Shown here in pieces: positions 27,759-36,389 of a stretch of 53,896 bases of DNA (positions are counted from its first letter, which is position 1; every line of letters starts with the position of its first letter). Position numbers and translations under genes: made by a program. Source of the stretch: Leptolyngbya iicbica LK (GTDB taxonomy: Bacteria > Cyanobacteriota > Cyanobacteriia > Phormidesmidales > Phormidesmidaceae); contig NZ_QVFV01000008.1 in assembly GCF_004212215.1 (NCBI RefSeq), positions 31,930-85,825 of the forward strand. Direction: 5' to 3'. The notes below the pieces were generated by a model, which did not search any database, was not told where the DNA came from, and was given only the letters and a program-made list of their open reading frames with translations.

Positions 27759-28709
27759 TTAAACCCCGTATTCGGCCTCGACCTGTTGACGGCACGTGGT
27801 GCGGTCAACGCCGGTGACATTGCACCGCTCAAAGGCCAGTTGTCGCAATGTGGGATCGGGTAACTGATCGGCATAGGCCAGTGCCTGATCAAAGTACTCA
27901 ATACTTTCGGGAATGCGGTCTAAGCGACGCAAAATTTGCGCTTTGAGGTACAGCAAGTCAGGATTCTCAGGGGCTGCTTCGAGGGCTACGTCAATGGCTG
28001 CCAGGGCTTCCGCATCGCGGCTGAGGTCACGGTATCCCAAAGCAATGCCACGATACGACACATAGGTGGGATAGCCGTAATTTTGTAACCGGGCGATCGC
28101 CCGCTCGGGGTTCGCAAAGGGTAAATTCACCGCCAGTAACAAATCCATATAGCCCTTGATCAGGCTCAGTTCTGGATCCGTGGCATCCACCGCTTCAGCC
28201 GCATCCATGCGATCGAATACAGTTTGCAACATGCCCAACGCCTTGGGGGTACCTTGAGCAATCCCCTCAGTTTGCAAAATATGTGCTCCTTCTAAGAAGG
28301 TGCCGACGGCCTCATACAAATTACTGCGCAAGGGATCCGTGCTTGAAAGCTGCATGGCCGTTTGTTCGGTCAGCTTGGCTTTTTCGTACAAGCCATCCCA
28401 GTCGGCATCGAGATAAGCAAACGCTGCCCCCAAAGCGTGAAATAACGGATCGCTGGTAGCTTCGGCGTCGGCATTCGCCAGTGCCTCGCGGGCCACCACG
28501 TAGTCACCATCGCGGAACATCGCGTAAAAAATCTGTTCACTCGTCTCGCTAATGCTGGTCGCGGGTGACTGGGTCCGAAATGGATCGCCCGCCCACCCCG
28601 GTTGCATCAATGGTAATAGCGCCAGTGCGACGCCTAAAACCACTCCGAAGAGTCGCCGCAGAATGGTTGCCCGGCCCAAACGTGGTCTAAAAACAGAGAG
28701 ATTTGCCAT
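27759..28709 (-). CDS. Secreted or thylakoid-lumen TPR protein (Sll0314/Alr1548-like)
   Basis: A 316-residue protein with an N-terminal signal peptide (about residues 1-40; RRLFGVVLGVALALLPLMQPGWA, cleavage after Ala) and TPR helices through the rest. The final repeats are clear: YVSYRGIALGYRDLSRDAEALAAIDVALEAAPENPDLLYLKAQILRRLDRIPESIEYFDQAL. The C-terminus has three cysteines (RCNVTGVDRTTCRQQ). The pattern recalls the cyanobacterial Sll0314/Alr1548 TPR family; function unknown, probably a scaffold in periplasm or lumen. The ATG at 28709 is favoured over one six codons upstream. Monocistronic. Confidence 0.83.
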   Translation of the reverse strand: MANLSVFRPRLGRATILRRLFGVVLGVALALLPLMQPGWAGDPFRTQSPATSISETSEQIFYAMFRDGDYVVAREALANADAEATSDPLFHALGAAFAYLDADWDGLYEKAKLTEQTAMQLSSTDPLRSNLYEAVGTFLEGAHILQTEGIAQGTPKALGMLQTVFDRMDAAEAVDATDPELSLIKGYMDLLLAVNLPFANPERAIARLQNYGYPTYVSYRGIALGYRDLSRDAEALAAIDVALEAAPENPDLLYLKAQILRRLDRIPESIEYFDQALAYADQLPDPTLRQLAFERCNVTGVDRTTCRQQVEAEYGV

Positions 28710-29093
28710 AGGTCGTGTGGAGCTCAAGAGATACTCAGAGTGAACGCTGTGTGAAAGATACTGACAAGATTCCGGTAGATCGTTTTACTAATCATCGATC
28801 CACCACTGCATTGACGCTGGCGCGCAGTGATTTCAGCCGTGATGGGATGCCAGCAAGCATCCTGATTTTTTTGCACGTATCTGAGCTTTATCGGCTCATC
28901 AATATCGGTGAAATCAGTTAACTCTGAGATCATATGGTATTGACGGATACGATGCTTCCTTTGACGATGATAGCGATGGAGAGTTCCTGGCTGGTGATCG
29001 CGATCGCCTCCGACAAGAAATATCGGCGATCGCTCCATCAAGCGAGACAAATCCGGGTAACTTAGGAACAGCCCACCCCGCCGACGAGATGGC
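28710..29093. other. Divergent spacer between the TPR gene and the ABC ATPase gene
   Basis: About 380 bp. A plus-strand frame from about 28915 to 29176 has no stop and no good start codon, and would read an Asp-rich segment (YGIDGYDASFDDDSDGEF); see findings. Otherwise I see no gene, repeat or known regulatory element. Confidence 0.35.
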
Positions 29094-29750
29094 ATGCTCA
29101 ACCTTTGTGATCTGTCATATCACCCCGCCTCGACCCCGCAACCGATTCTGCAAAGCCTCAACTTGCAGCTAGGTCCGCAACAGCTCGGCCTGGTCATCGG
29201 TCCGAGCGGCTCTGGCAAAACGACGTTGCTCGAAATTTTGGCAGGCTTGGCTTATTCCACTGCGGGGGAAGTGCGCTGGCGGGATCAAGTCTTGACCCCC
29301 GAAGCCTTGCAGCAATTAGCTGGACTTGTCTTTCAGTTTCCTGAGCGCCATTTTTGTGGCCACAACGTGTTGGAAGAGTTGCGCCTCGGCCACCCCGAAT
29401 TGTCTAAAAATCACATCGTCACCGCCCTCGAATCCGTTGGCTTGGGCCATCTGTCGTTCACTTCAGAGCCGCATGCGCTCAGTGGTGGTCAGCAGCGTCG
29501 TCTCGCGTTAGCGGTACAGCTCATCCGCCAGCCCTATCTACTGTTATTAGACGAACCAACCGCCGGCTTAGATTGGTCGATGCGTCGCCAACTGATTACG
29601 CTGTTGAAAAAGCTCAAAAAAGACTGGAGTCTCTTAATCGTGACCCATGACGCGGCAGAGCTGATCGAACTCGCCGACTGTGCCTGGAAGCTGGATCATG
29701 GTGTATTGACGCCATACGCTTTACCCTCTGCGGCTGAAATGACCGCTTGA
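29094..29750 (+). CDS. ABC transporter ATP-binding protein, orphan
   Basis: A 218-residue single ATPase domain. Walker A GPSGSGKTT, Q loop LVFQFPERHFCG, signature LSGGQQRRLALAVQL, Walker B LLLLDEPTAGLD and switch His (LLIVTHDAAEL) are all intact. The Q-loop sequence FQFPExxF is typical of energy-coupling-factor/cobalt-type ATPases (EcfA/CbiO-like). It has no membrane partner next to it. It sits 168 bp upstream of rsmG. Substrate unknown. The start ATG at 29094 directly precedes the first strand, so no upstream extension is needed. Confidence 0.88.
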   Translation: MLNLCDLSYHPASTPQPILQSLNLQLGPQQLGLVIGPSGSGKTTLLEILAGLAYSTAGEVRWRDQVLTPEALQQLAGLVFQFPERHFCGHNVLEELRLGHPELSKNHIVTALESVGLGHLSFTSEPHALSGGQQRRLALAVQLIRQPYLLLLDEPTAGLDWSMRRQLITLLKKLKKDWSLLIVTHDAAELIELADCAWKLDHGVLTPYALPSAAEMTA

Positions 29751-29918
29751 GCCCTGGACGGGCCTAATCTCAAACCGCAGCCATGAGGCGAGGGTGATGT
29801 TTCGGCACAAGTTTGCCTGGGGAACGCCTAGCAGTAACGGCCTGCTGTCAGTTAGTTTACAGCTCCCTCATTGGGCTGTAATACTGCTGTTTCTAACTGT
29901 TGTTTGGCCATTCGCTCC

Positions 29919-30674
29919 ATGTCTTCTTTGCCCGATTTCGCAACATCCTGGCAAGCCACGCTGCATTGGGAACCAACGCCTGCTCAACAAGCAAGCTTTC
30001 AACAATTGTTTGAGGGCATTTTGCAGGGCAACCAGCAAATGAATCTGACGCGTATTACTGAACCGACCGAGTTTTGGGAAAAGCATCTCTGGGATGCGCT
30101 GAGTGGCCTAGCCCCTTGGTTGTCTACAGCAGGGGTAACGCCTTGGCTCCCACCTGGGTCTTCGCTGCGCGTGATTGACATTGGTACTGGCGCAGGCATT
30201 CCGGGGTTGCCAGCGGCGATCGCATTTCCCGACTGGCAAATTACGCTCCTCGATTCCACCCAAAAAAAGGTGCGGTTTTTAGCGGAGCTGGCGACCGCAA
30301 TGGTGCTGCCGCAGGTGCGGGCGATCGCGGATCGCGCTGAATTTCTCGCCCATCAGCCCAGTCATCGCGAACTCTATGACGTGGCATTGCTGCGAGCGGT
30401 CGGACCAGCCGCCACTTGCGCTGAGTACGCTCTCCCCTTCTTAAAGCCCAACGGCATTGCCATTTTGTATCGCGGTCAATGGAGCGAGGCCGAAGCACAG
30501 CAGCTAGATAGCGTGGCAGGCCAACTCGGTGGCAAGTTGGTGGCTGTCCAACCCTGGCAAACCCCGATCACCCAAGGCATTCGCCACTGCGTTTATCTGC
30601 AAAAACAACACCCCACGTCGGAAGACTTTCCGCGAGCCGTGGGCATTCCTGCAAAAACGCCCCTCGTTGGCTAG
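29919..30674 (+). CDS. rsmG: 16S rRNA (guanine527-N7)-methyltransferase RsmG
   Basis: A 251-residue class I SAM methyltransferase that modifies G527 in the 530 loop of 16S rRNA. The family N-terminus (LYNQQMNLTxI-like FEGILQGNQQMNLTRITEPTEFWEKHLWDAL), the SAM loop VIDIGTGAGIPGLPAAIAFP and QITLLDSTQKKVRFLAELATAM are diagnostic. The C-terminal end PTSEDFPRAVGIPAKTPL is also typical. The ATG at 29919 is preferred over one 16 codons upstream, since the family begins near here. Loss of RsmG elsewhere gives low-level streptomycin resistance; here it appears intact. Confidence 0.95.
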   Translation: MSSLPDFATSWQATLHWEPTPAQQASFQQLFEGILQGNQQMNLTRITEPTEFWEKHLWDALSGLAPWLSTAGVTPWLPPGSSLRVIDIGTGAGIPGLPAAIAFPDWQITLLDSTQKKVRFLAELATAMVLPQVRAIADRAEFLAHQPSHRELYDVALLRAVGPAATCAEYALPFLKPNGIAILYRGQWSEAEAQQLDSVAGQLGGKLVAVQPWQTPITQGIRHCVYLQKQHPTSEDFPRAVGIPAKTPLVG

Positions 30675-30975
30675 TTCACTGCCACGGTCAAAACACGCTG
30701 CGTCTCAGTGCAAAAGGGGACGCTAGGCATCCCCAAGGAGTGATGGCCGGGAGCTGTCGCTTAGCGATGCGAGTGATGTGGGGCAGGCTTCAAGCAATCA
30801 TTAGAGAATCTTGACTCTCTCCCAAGGTTTTCTGAACTTAACAATCGTTTATGAGCTGCATTGAATATGAGTCTGATATTGTAGTTGTGTGAACATTTAA
30901 GAAGTTAGCTGCTTTGCATTGAGGTTTGTCTGGTCTGGCGATGGTGCAAAGCGCTCGGTTATGGAGTGATAGTTG
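30675..30975. other. Spacer downstream of rsmG
   Basis: About 300 bp with no recognisable gene. AT content rises at 30800-30900, just before the small secreted protein gene, where its promoter probably lies. Confidence 0.4.
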
Positions 30976-31344
30976 ATGGTTGATCACACTGGCGTTGGGG
31001 CCTCGTCTGCGCGTTCGGGTCATCGAGTGACGCCGTGGCAAGGCCTCTGGCAGCGCCTTTCAATGCGCTTGCTGCTGCTTTTAGGCATTGTGGTCTTTGG
31101 CGCTGCGGTGGGTGTTGACTCTCTACAGCAAGCGATCGCGGCTGATATGACCGTGGATGCGATCGCGCCCAACTTGGTCTCTCCCATGGTTGGTGAAAAC
31201 CATCCTGATGGGTCGGCCAGTTTGGCTGGCACCTATTTGGAATTTGACGCCGAAACTGCCCAGCGCTTGCAGCGTAGCGATTTACTCAGCTCTCGGTTAA
31301 CGCGGAGTCGGCTTACTAGCGCTCACCTGTTTGCCAGCCGTTAG
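30976..31344 (+). CDS. Hypothetical exported or membrane-anchored small protein
   Basis: A 122-residue protein. A basic N-terminal stretch of about 27 residues precedes a hydrophobic segment (RLLLLLGIVVFGAAVGVDSL), followed by QAIAADM, a possible signal-peptidase site. The rest is polar and ends in an Arg/Ser/Leu-rich tail (RSDLLSSRLTRSRLTSAHLFASR). No known domain. The ATG at 30976 follows an in-frame TTG one codon earlier. A strong hairpin terminator lies 28 bp after the stop, which supports real transcription. Confidence 0.65.
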   Translation: MVDHTGVGASSARSGHRVTPWQGLWQRLSMRLLLLLGIVVFGAAVGVDSLQQAIAADMTVDAIAPNLVSPMVGENHPDGSASLAGTYLEFDAETAQRLQRSDLLSSRLTRSRLTSAHLFASR

Positions 31345-31679
31345 TCCCAGCCTCTACCCAGACTCAATATGAAAAAGCCCTGCCGTCAACGACGGCGGGG
31401 CTTTTGCGTGTGCTGTCTGTTTGCTAAGAGAAACGACAGGAAGTCTGACCGCTGACTAGACGTTGGACGCCGTTGCTGGGCTGACCGTCCTACAAGATTC
31501 TCAATGCATACTTGATCCCAGGCTGCCCATTTGCCTGGGCGTAATAACGTGATATTGCCGTGTTTTGATGACATTTATCTCGTCTGTAGCGGCATCCAAG
31601 GGACCTGCCAAACCCTCATTCATCCACCCAAGTCCTCGCCACTAGCATCGGAGTTGATTGTCGATCGCCGGCCTGATCT
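31345..31679. other. Spacer with terminator, no gene
   Basis: About 335 bp between the small exported-protein gene and the convergent SDR gene. Beyond the terminator at 31373-31405 I see no coding signal or repeat. Confidence 0.45.
31373..31405. terminator. Strong bidirectional intrinsic terminator
   Basis: AAAAGCCCTGCCGTC pairs with GACGGCGGGGCTTTT around an AAC loop: about 15 bp including one wobble. The A-run on the left and T-run on the right let it work in both directions. It terminates the plus-strand hypothetical gene and could also serve the minus-strand SDR gene. Confidence 0.9.
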
Positions 31680-32447
31680 CTACCAGGGCAAACGACTGCC
31701 ATCCCACGAAAAGAAGGCGCCGTTGTCGGCTTCGGTGGCGTTGTCGATGATGGTCAAGAGTTGGGTGACGGTGCGATCGATCGAGAAGAGTTTGCCCGGT
31801 GGCACGTTGCGCTGAAATGGCTCTGATAAGCGCGTGTCGGTCGTGCCGGGGTGCAATGCCAAAATGACCGTGTGGGGATTTTTGCGACCATATTCGATCG
31901 CCGCTGTCTTCAACAACATGTTTAGCGCCGCTTTGGAGGCCCGATAGCCATACCACCCCCCCAGACGGTTATCTTCAATGCTGCCGATTTTGGCGGAGAG
32001 ATTAGCGAACACAGTGCGGCCCTCTTGGCGGAGCAGCGATTGCAAGTGCTTTGCCAGCAGAATGCCCGGCACACTATTGATTTGAAAATATTGCATCAGC
32101 TGGTCGACATCAATTTGTCGTAGACTCTTTTCTGGCTGCAAGCTGCCCTGATGTAAGACCCCGACACAATTGACGACTAAATCTAAGCCTGCCGCTTGAG
32201 CTTGAATCTTGGCGGCAAGTTGGGCGACTTCGCCTTCTTCAGTTGCCTCTAATGTCAGACAGTGGAGCTTGGGATGGTTTTGTAGCGCTAGTAAATCAGT
32301 CGCTGTCTCAGGCTGACGATAGGTGGCAAATACGCGGTGAAAGCGATCGTCGGCGAGCAAATGACGGACGAACCCCAACCCGATTCCCTGACTTGCGCCC
32401 ACGACCAGCGCATTTCCCTGTTGCCAAGTTTGTGCCAATGCGTTCAC
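31680..32447 (-). CDS. Short-chain dehydrogenase/reductase (C-factor-like SDR)
   Basis: A 255-residue Rossmann oxidoreductase. NAD(P)-binding VVGASQGIGLGF is the TGxxxGxG motif, NCVGVLHQGSL matches the NNAG region with one substitution, the catalytic Ser lies in NLSAKIGSI, and Tyr-x3-Lys is in WYGYRASKAALNML. The overall pattern (LHPGTTDTRLSEPF and the C-terminal GAFFSWDGSRLPW) matches the C-factor/YciK-like SDR group. The substrate is unknown. The GTG at 32447 is chosen because the domain begins about 12 residues later; upstream residues to 32507 look non-coding. Confidence 0.87.
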   Translation of the reverse strand: MNALAQTWQQGNALVVGASQGIGLGFVRHLLADDRFHRVFATYRQPETATDLLALQNHPKLHCLTLEATEEGEVAQLAAKIQAQAAGLDLVVNCVGVLHQGSLQPEKSLRQIDVDQLMQYFQINSVPGILLAKHLQSLLRQEGRTVFANLSAKIGSIEDNRLGGWYGYRASKAALNMLLKTAAIEYGRKNPHTVILALHPGTTDTRLSEPFQRNVPPGKLFSIDRTVTQLLTIIDNATEADNGAFFSWDGSRLPW

Positions 32448-32810
32448 CTTATGTTTGTAACTTTTCCTTAACACTATGGTGGCGAACTGAGAGCATCCGC
32501 GCCACATCGGTCATGGCCAGTCGGCTGATAACGCTGGCATGTCATGCCTGAGGTCATCCCTGTATGTCAGGGACGATATCTCTTGTCGATGTGAGTCACA
32601 CAAGGCGATCTCGGCTAGTCAGGGAATCGCCCCCTGGTGCTAATTTGTTGCGTTGTGTAACGCTTTTTTGTCCTTGTTTTCTCTTAGGTAAAGCAAATCC
32701 AAAGTTTACCCCCGGGATCAGATCCTGCTGCTTACGATGATTGCCAGTGGTTATTGCGATACCGCAATGATCAGCATTTATGAACACACCTCCCATTGGG
32801 AGCGATCGCT
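32448..32810. other. Divergent spacer upstream of ctaCDE
   Basis: About 360 bp. It holds the promoters of the SDR gene and of ctaC. A short perfect hairpin ATTGCG-ATAC-CGCAAT lies at 32753-32768, about 40 bp before ctaC; it may sit in the 5' leader. No gene seen. Confidence 0.45.
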
Positions 32811-33791
32811 ATGAAACAAATTCCCGCTCCTTTATTAACGCTGACAGTCGGGGTCGTGGTGACCCTGGTCAGCCTCTGGGTGGGCTTTAACCATGGTTTA
32901 TTGCCAGAGCAAGCTTCGGCCCAGTCAGTGCTAGTCGACAACTTTTTCGACGTCATGATGGTGATCGGCACCGCTCTCTTTTTGGTGGTAGAAGGCGCGA
33001 TCTTGTATAGCGTGATTGCCTTTCGTCGTCGCCAGGGAGATGACACTGATGGCCTGCCAATTGAAGGCAACTTGCCGCTCGAAGCTTTCTGGACGGCGAT
33101 TCCTGCCATTATCGTGATTGGCCTGGGGATCTACAGCGTGCAGATCTTTCAGGATATGGGTGGCTTTACGCCCGGCGATCGCATGCCCGACCACGGCACG
33201 ATGATTGCTCAGTCACCCGACGCCTCGTTGTCAGGCTTGGTGCCCGAAGGCGCAGAGCCCGAGCTACTGGCGAAGTCCGTGTATGGCTTTGGTGCGCCCC
33301 TTGAAAAAGAAGGCATGGCAGCAGATGTCGAAGTGAATGTTTCTGGGATGCAATACGCCTGGATCTTTACGTATCCCGAAAGTGGCATTGTCGATGGTGA
33401 GTTGCATGTGCCGGTGAATGCCGATGTTCAGCTCAACATTTCAGCGCAAGACGTGATCCACTCGTTTTGGGTCCCGCAGTTTCGCCTGAAGCAGGATGCG
33501 ATTCCGGGCAAGGATACCGAGTTGCGGTTTGTCGCCACTAAGGTGGGCACTTATCCCGTCGTCTGTGCCGAACTCTGTGGCGGCTACCACGGGGCCATGC
33601 GCACTCAAGTCATTGTGCATTCCCCCTCGGATTATCAAAGCTGGCTGCAATCGCGCATTGCCCAAGCGGAGCCGACGACCCCTGAAGCGATCGCGATGAA
33701 TCCTACTGACATGACCGATACCGAATATCTCGCGCCCTACGGTGCCGAAATGGAGATCGATCATCAACTACTGGCGCATTTGGCGCATTAA
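32811..33791 (+). CDS. ctaC: Cytochrome c oxidase subunit II
   Basis: A 326-residue subunit that accepts electrons from cytochrome c6 or plastocyanin through the binuclear CuA centre. It has two N-terminal membrane helices (about 8-25 and 45-67, plus a further hydrophobic stretch 92-108, EAFWTAIPAIIVIGLGIYSV). The cupredoxin domain follows, with the conserved aromatic GMQYAWIFTYPES, His in AQDVIHSFWVPQFRLKQDAIPG, and the CuA loop CAELCGGYHGAM (two Cys, Glu, His, Met). The ATG at 32811 is preferred to a TTG five codons earlier. It is first in ctaC-ctaD-ctaE. No upstream ctaA/B. Confidence 0.96.
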   Translation: MKQIPAPLLTLTVGVVVTLVSLWVGFNHGLLPEQASAQSVLVDNFFDVMMVIGTALFLVVEGAILYSVIAFRRRQGDDTDGLPIEGNLPLEAFWTAIPAIIVIGLGIYSVQIFQDMGGFTPGDRMPDHGTMIAQSPDASLSGLVPEGAEPELLAKSVYGFGAPLEKEGMAADVEVNVSGMQYAWIFTYPESGIVDGELHVPVNADVQLNISAQDVIHSFWVPQFRLKQDAIPGKDTELRFVATKVGTYPVVCAELCGGYHGAMRTQVIVHSPSDYQSWLQSRIAQAEPTTPEAIAMNPTDMTDTEYLAPYGAEMEIDHQLLAHLAH

Positions 33792-33859
33792 GATTTCCTG
33801 CTCCCAGCTTTATTGGCTCTCTCAAGTTTTTTCATCTCTCTGCTCTCTTAAATTTCTCT

Positions 33860-35503
33860 ATGGCACAAGCGAATATCACCAGCGACATGATGGGGCAATC
33901 GTTTCCCCATCCCGATAAATGGAAGTGGTATCACTACTTCACCTTCAATATCGACCACAAAGTCATCGGTATCCAGTACCTGGTCACGGCCTTTTTCTTT
34001 TATTTGGTCGGCGGCGTGATGGCATTGGTGATGCGGTCTGAGCTGGCAACCCCGAGTGCCGATTTGGTCGATCCCAATTTTTACAACGCCATGTTGACCA
34101 ACCATGGCACCATCATGATCTTTTTCTGGATTGTGCCAGCGGCGATCGGCGGCTTTGGCAACTACCTCGTGCCGCTGATGATTGGCGCGCGGGATATGGC
34201 TTTTCCGAAGCTCAACGCCCTCGCCTTTTGGATTACGGTGCCAGCGGGCTTGATGATTATTGCCAGCCTCTTTTTTGGTGGTGCGCAAGCCGGGTGGACG
34301 TCGTATCCGCCGCTGAGCCGCATTACCGCGAATACGGCCCAGTCGATGTGGATTTTGGCGATCACGCTGGTGGGTACCTCGTCCATCATGGGGGCGGTCA
34401 ACTTCATCGTCACCATCTGGAAAATGCGCGTCCCCAGCCTCAAGTGGGATCAGATGCCACTCTTTTGCTGGGCCATGATGGCGACTTCGATCCTGGCGCT
34501 ATTTTCCACACCAGTGCTGGCCGCTGGATTGACCTTGCTCTTGTTTGACATCAACTTTGGCACGTCCTTTTTTGATCCGGCCAAGGGGGGCGATGTGGTG
34601 ATGTATCAGCATTTGTTCTGGTTTTACTCCCACCCGGCGGTGTACCTCATGATTTTGCCGATTTTCGGCATCATGTCTGAGGTGATCCCCGTTCATGCGC
34701 GGAAGCCAATTTTTGGCTACAAAGCGATCGCCTACTCATCCCTAGCTATTTGTTTGGTGGGTCTGTTCGTATGGGTCCACCACATGTTCACCAGCGGCAC
34801 CCCTCCGTGGATGCGGATGTTCTTCACCGTGTCCACGCTGATTGTGGCCGTTCCCACTGGGGTGAAAATCTTTAGTTGGGTGGCAACGCTGTGGGGCGGC
34901 AAGCTGCGGTTGAATAGTGCCATGCTGTTTGCGATCGGGTTGCTGGCCATGTTTGTGTTGGGTGGCCTCAGTGGCGTCACCTTGGGAACTGCTCCTGTCG
35001 ACATTCATGTTCACGACACTTACTATGTCGTTGCTCACTTCCACTACGTGCTGTTTGGTGGCTCAGTGTTTGGCCTCTATGCCGGACTTTATCACTGGTT
35101 CCCCAAGATGACCGGCCGCATGATGAACGAGCCCTTGGGCAAACTGCACTTTGTGCTGACGTTCATCGGCACCAACCTGACATTTTTGCCCATGCATGAG
35201 CTAGGGCTAAAAGGGATGCCGCGCCGTGTCGCGATGTATGATCCGCAGTTCCAATACATCAACATCATCTGTACGGTCGGTGCGTTTTTGCTAGGCATTT
35301 CAGTGTTGCCGTTTATCATCAACGCGATTTGGAGCTGGCGCAACGGCCCCAAGGCATCTGGCAATCCTTGGAATGCGAAGACCCTGGAATGGACGACAGC
35401 GTCGCCCCCGATCATTGAGAACTGGAATGTGCTGCCAGTGGTGACGGAAGGGCCGTATGATTACGGCCACACGCCGGAGCCGACGGAAGTCTCCTCTTCA
35501 TGA
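33860..35503 (+). CDS. ctaD: Cytochrome c oxidase subunit I (aa3 type)
   Basis: A 547-residue, twelve-helix catalytic subunit that reduces O2 at the haem a3-CuB centre and pumps protons. The CuB ligands and cross-linked His-Tyr lie in FWFYSHPAVYLMILPIFG, and two more in VWVHHMFTSG. The haem ligands are in HVHDTYYVVAHFHYVLFGG, and the low-spin haem His in MLTNHGTIMIFFWIVPA. K-channel and D-channel segments look normal for a type A oxidase. It starts at the ATG at 33860, 68 bp after ctaC. Cyanobacteria use this enzyme in thylakoid or plasma-membrane respiration. Confidence 0.98.
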   Translation: MAQANITSDMMGQSFPHPDKWKWYHYFTFNIDHKVIGIQYLVTAFFFYLVGGVMALVMRSELATPSADLVDPNFYNAMLTNHGTIMIFFWIVPAAIGGFGNYLVPLMIGARDMAFPKLNALAFWITVPAGLMIIASLFFGGAQAGWTSYPPLSRITANTAQSMWILAITLVGTSSIMGAVNFIVTIWKMRVPSLKWDQMPLFCWAMMATSILALFSTPVLAAGLTLLLFDINFGTSFFDPAKGGDVVMYQHLFWFYSHPAVYLMILPIFGIMSEVIPVHARKPIFGYKAIAYSSLAICLVGLFVWVHHMFTSGTPPWMRMFFTVSTLIVAVPTGVKIFSWVATLWGGKLRLNSAMLFAIGLLAMFVLGGLSGVTLGTAPVDIHVHDTYYVVAHFHYVLFGGSVFGLYAGLYHWFPKMTGRMMNEPLGKLHFVLTFIGTNLTFLPMHELGLKGMPRRVAMYDPQFQYINIICTVGAFLLGISVLPFIINAIWSWRNGPKASGNPWNAKTLEWTTASPPIIENWNVLPVVTEGPYDYGHTPEPTEVSSS

Positions 35504-35618
35504 CTGGGATGAAAGCTGAATGGGGCAATTGCCCCACTCAGCTTTCCCCCTTTTGCTCAATCGTTTGGGCGGCGATCGCCCCCCTTATTTTCTGCAATTC
35601 CCTATCGGTTTTTGAACT

Positions 35619-36227
35619 ATGCAAGGCGCAATTGACTCCCATCCCGACACCACCACGGTGGAATTCCAGCCTTCAGAACATCACGACTTTCGGGTGTTGG
35701 GGCTGATCACCTTTCTCTGTTCCGAATTTTTGATGTTTGCAGGCTTCTTTGCCCTGTTCCTCGTATTTCGCGCCGAGGCCGCTGCTTGGCCCCCCGAAGA
35801 AACCGAAGTGGAACTGTTGCTGCCTGCTATCAACACGATCATCCTGGTTTCCAGCAGCTTTGTGATCCACTTTGGTGATACTGCAGTCAAACAAGGCGAT
35901 GTCAAAGGGCTGCGTAAGTGGTACATCATCACCGCCGCTATGGGAGCGATTTTCCTGGCGGGCCAAATCTATGAGTACTTAACGCTTGGCTATGGCCTCA
36001 CGACAAATCTGTTCAGCAACTGCTTTTATTTGCTGACGGGTTTTCACGGGCTGCACGTGTTTATCGGACTGCTGCTGATTTTGGGTGTGTTGTGGCGATC
36101 GCGCCGCGATGGTCATTACGGCACTGAGCATCACACTGGCGTCGAAATGGCCGAAATTTACTGGCACTTCGTTGACGTCGTGTGGATTATTCTGTTTTCT
36201 CTGATTTACTTGCTGACGCTCATTTAG
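35619..36227 (+). CDS. ctaE: Cytochrome c oxidase subunit III
   Basis: A 202-residue subunit with five hydrophobic helices, shorter than the seven-helix mitochondrial form, as usual in cyanobacteria. Diagnostic stretches are HHDFRVLGLITFLCSEFLMFAGFFALFLVFR, the NTxILxSSS-like INTIILVSSSFVIHFGD, and the C-terminal GFHGLHVFIGLLLIL and HFVDVVWIILFSLIYL. It supports proton uptake by subunit I. It starts 115 bp after ctaD and is closed by a strong terminator at 36255-36284, so ctaCDE form one transcription unit. Confidence 0.96.
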   Translation: MQGAIDSHPDTTTVEFQPSEHHDFRVLGLITFLCSEFLMFAGFFALFLVFRAEAAAWPPEETEVELLLPAINTIILVSSSFVIHFGDTAVKQGDVKGLRKWYIITAAMGAIFLAGQIYEYLTLGYGLTTNLFSNCFYLLTGFHGLHVFIGLLLILGVLWRSRRDGHYGTEHHTGVEMAEIYWHFVDVVWIILFSLIYLLTLI

Positions 36228-36254
36228 CGTCCAAAACAGATCAGCATTTCCATT

Positions 36255-36284
36255 AACCGGGGGCTTAAAGCTCCTGGTTTTTTT
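36255..36284 (+). terminator. Terminator of the ctaCDE operon
   Basis: An 11-bp stem with two wobble pairs (36255-36265 with 36269-36279), a 3-nt loop and a run of seven T, 28 bp after the ctaE stop. Confidence 0.88.
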
Positions 36285-36389
36285 ATTTAAATATCAGCAT
36301 CCCACAGCGGGAATCATTCCCTCAAAGATCTTGACCCTACTGCATCAGTTGAGCAGATGGGAAACTGCTCCCTAGTGACTGCTTGCAAC

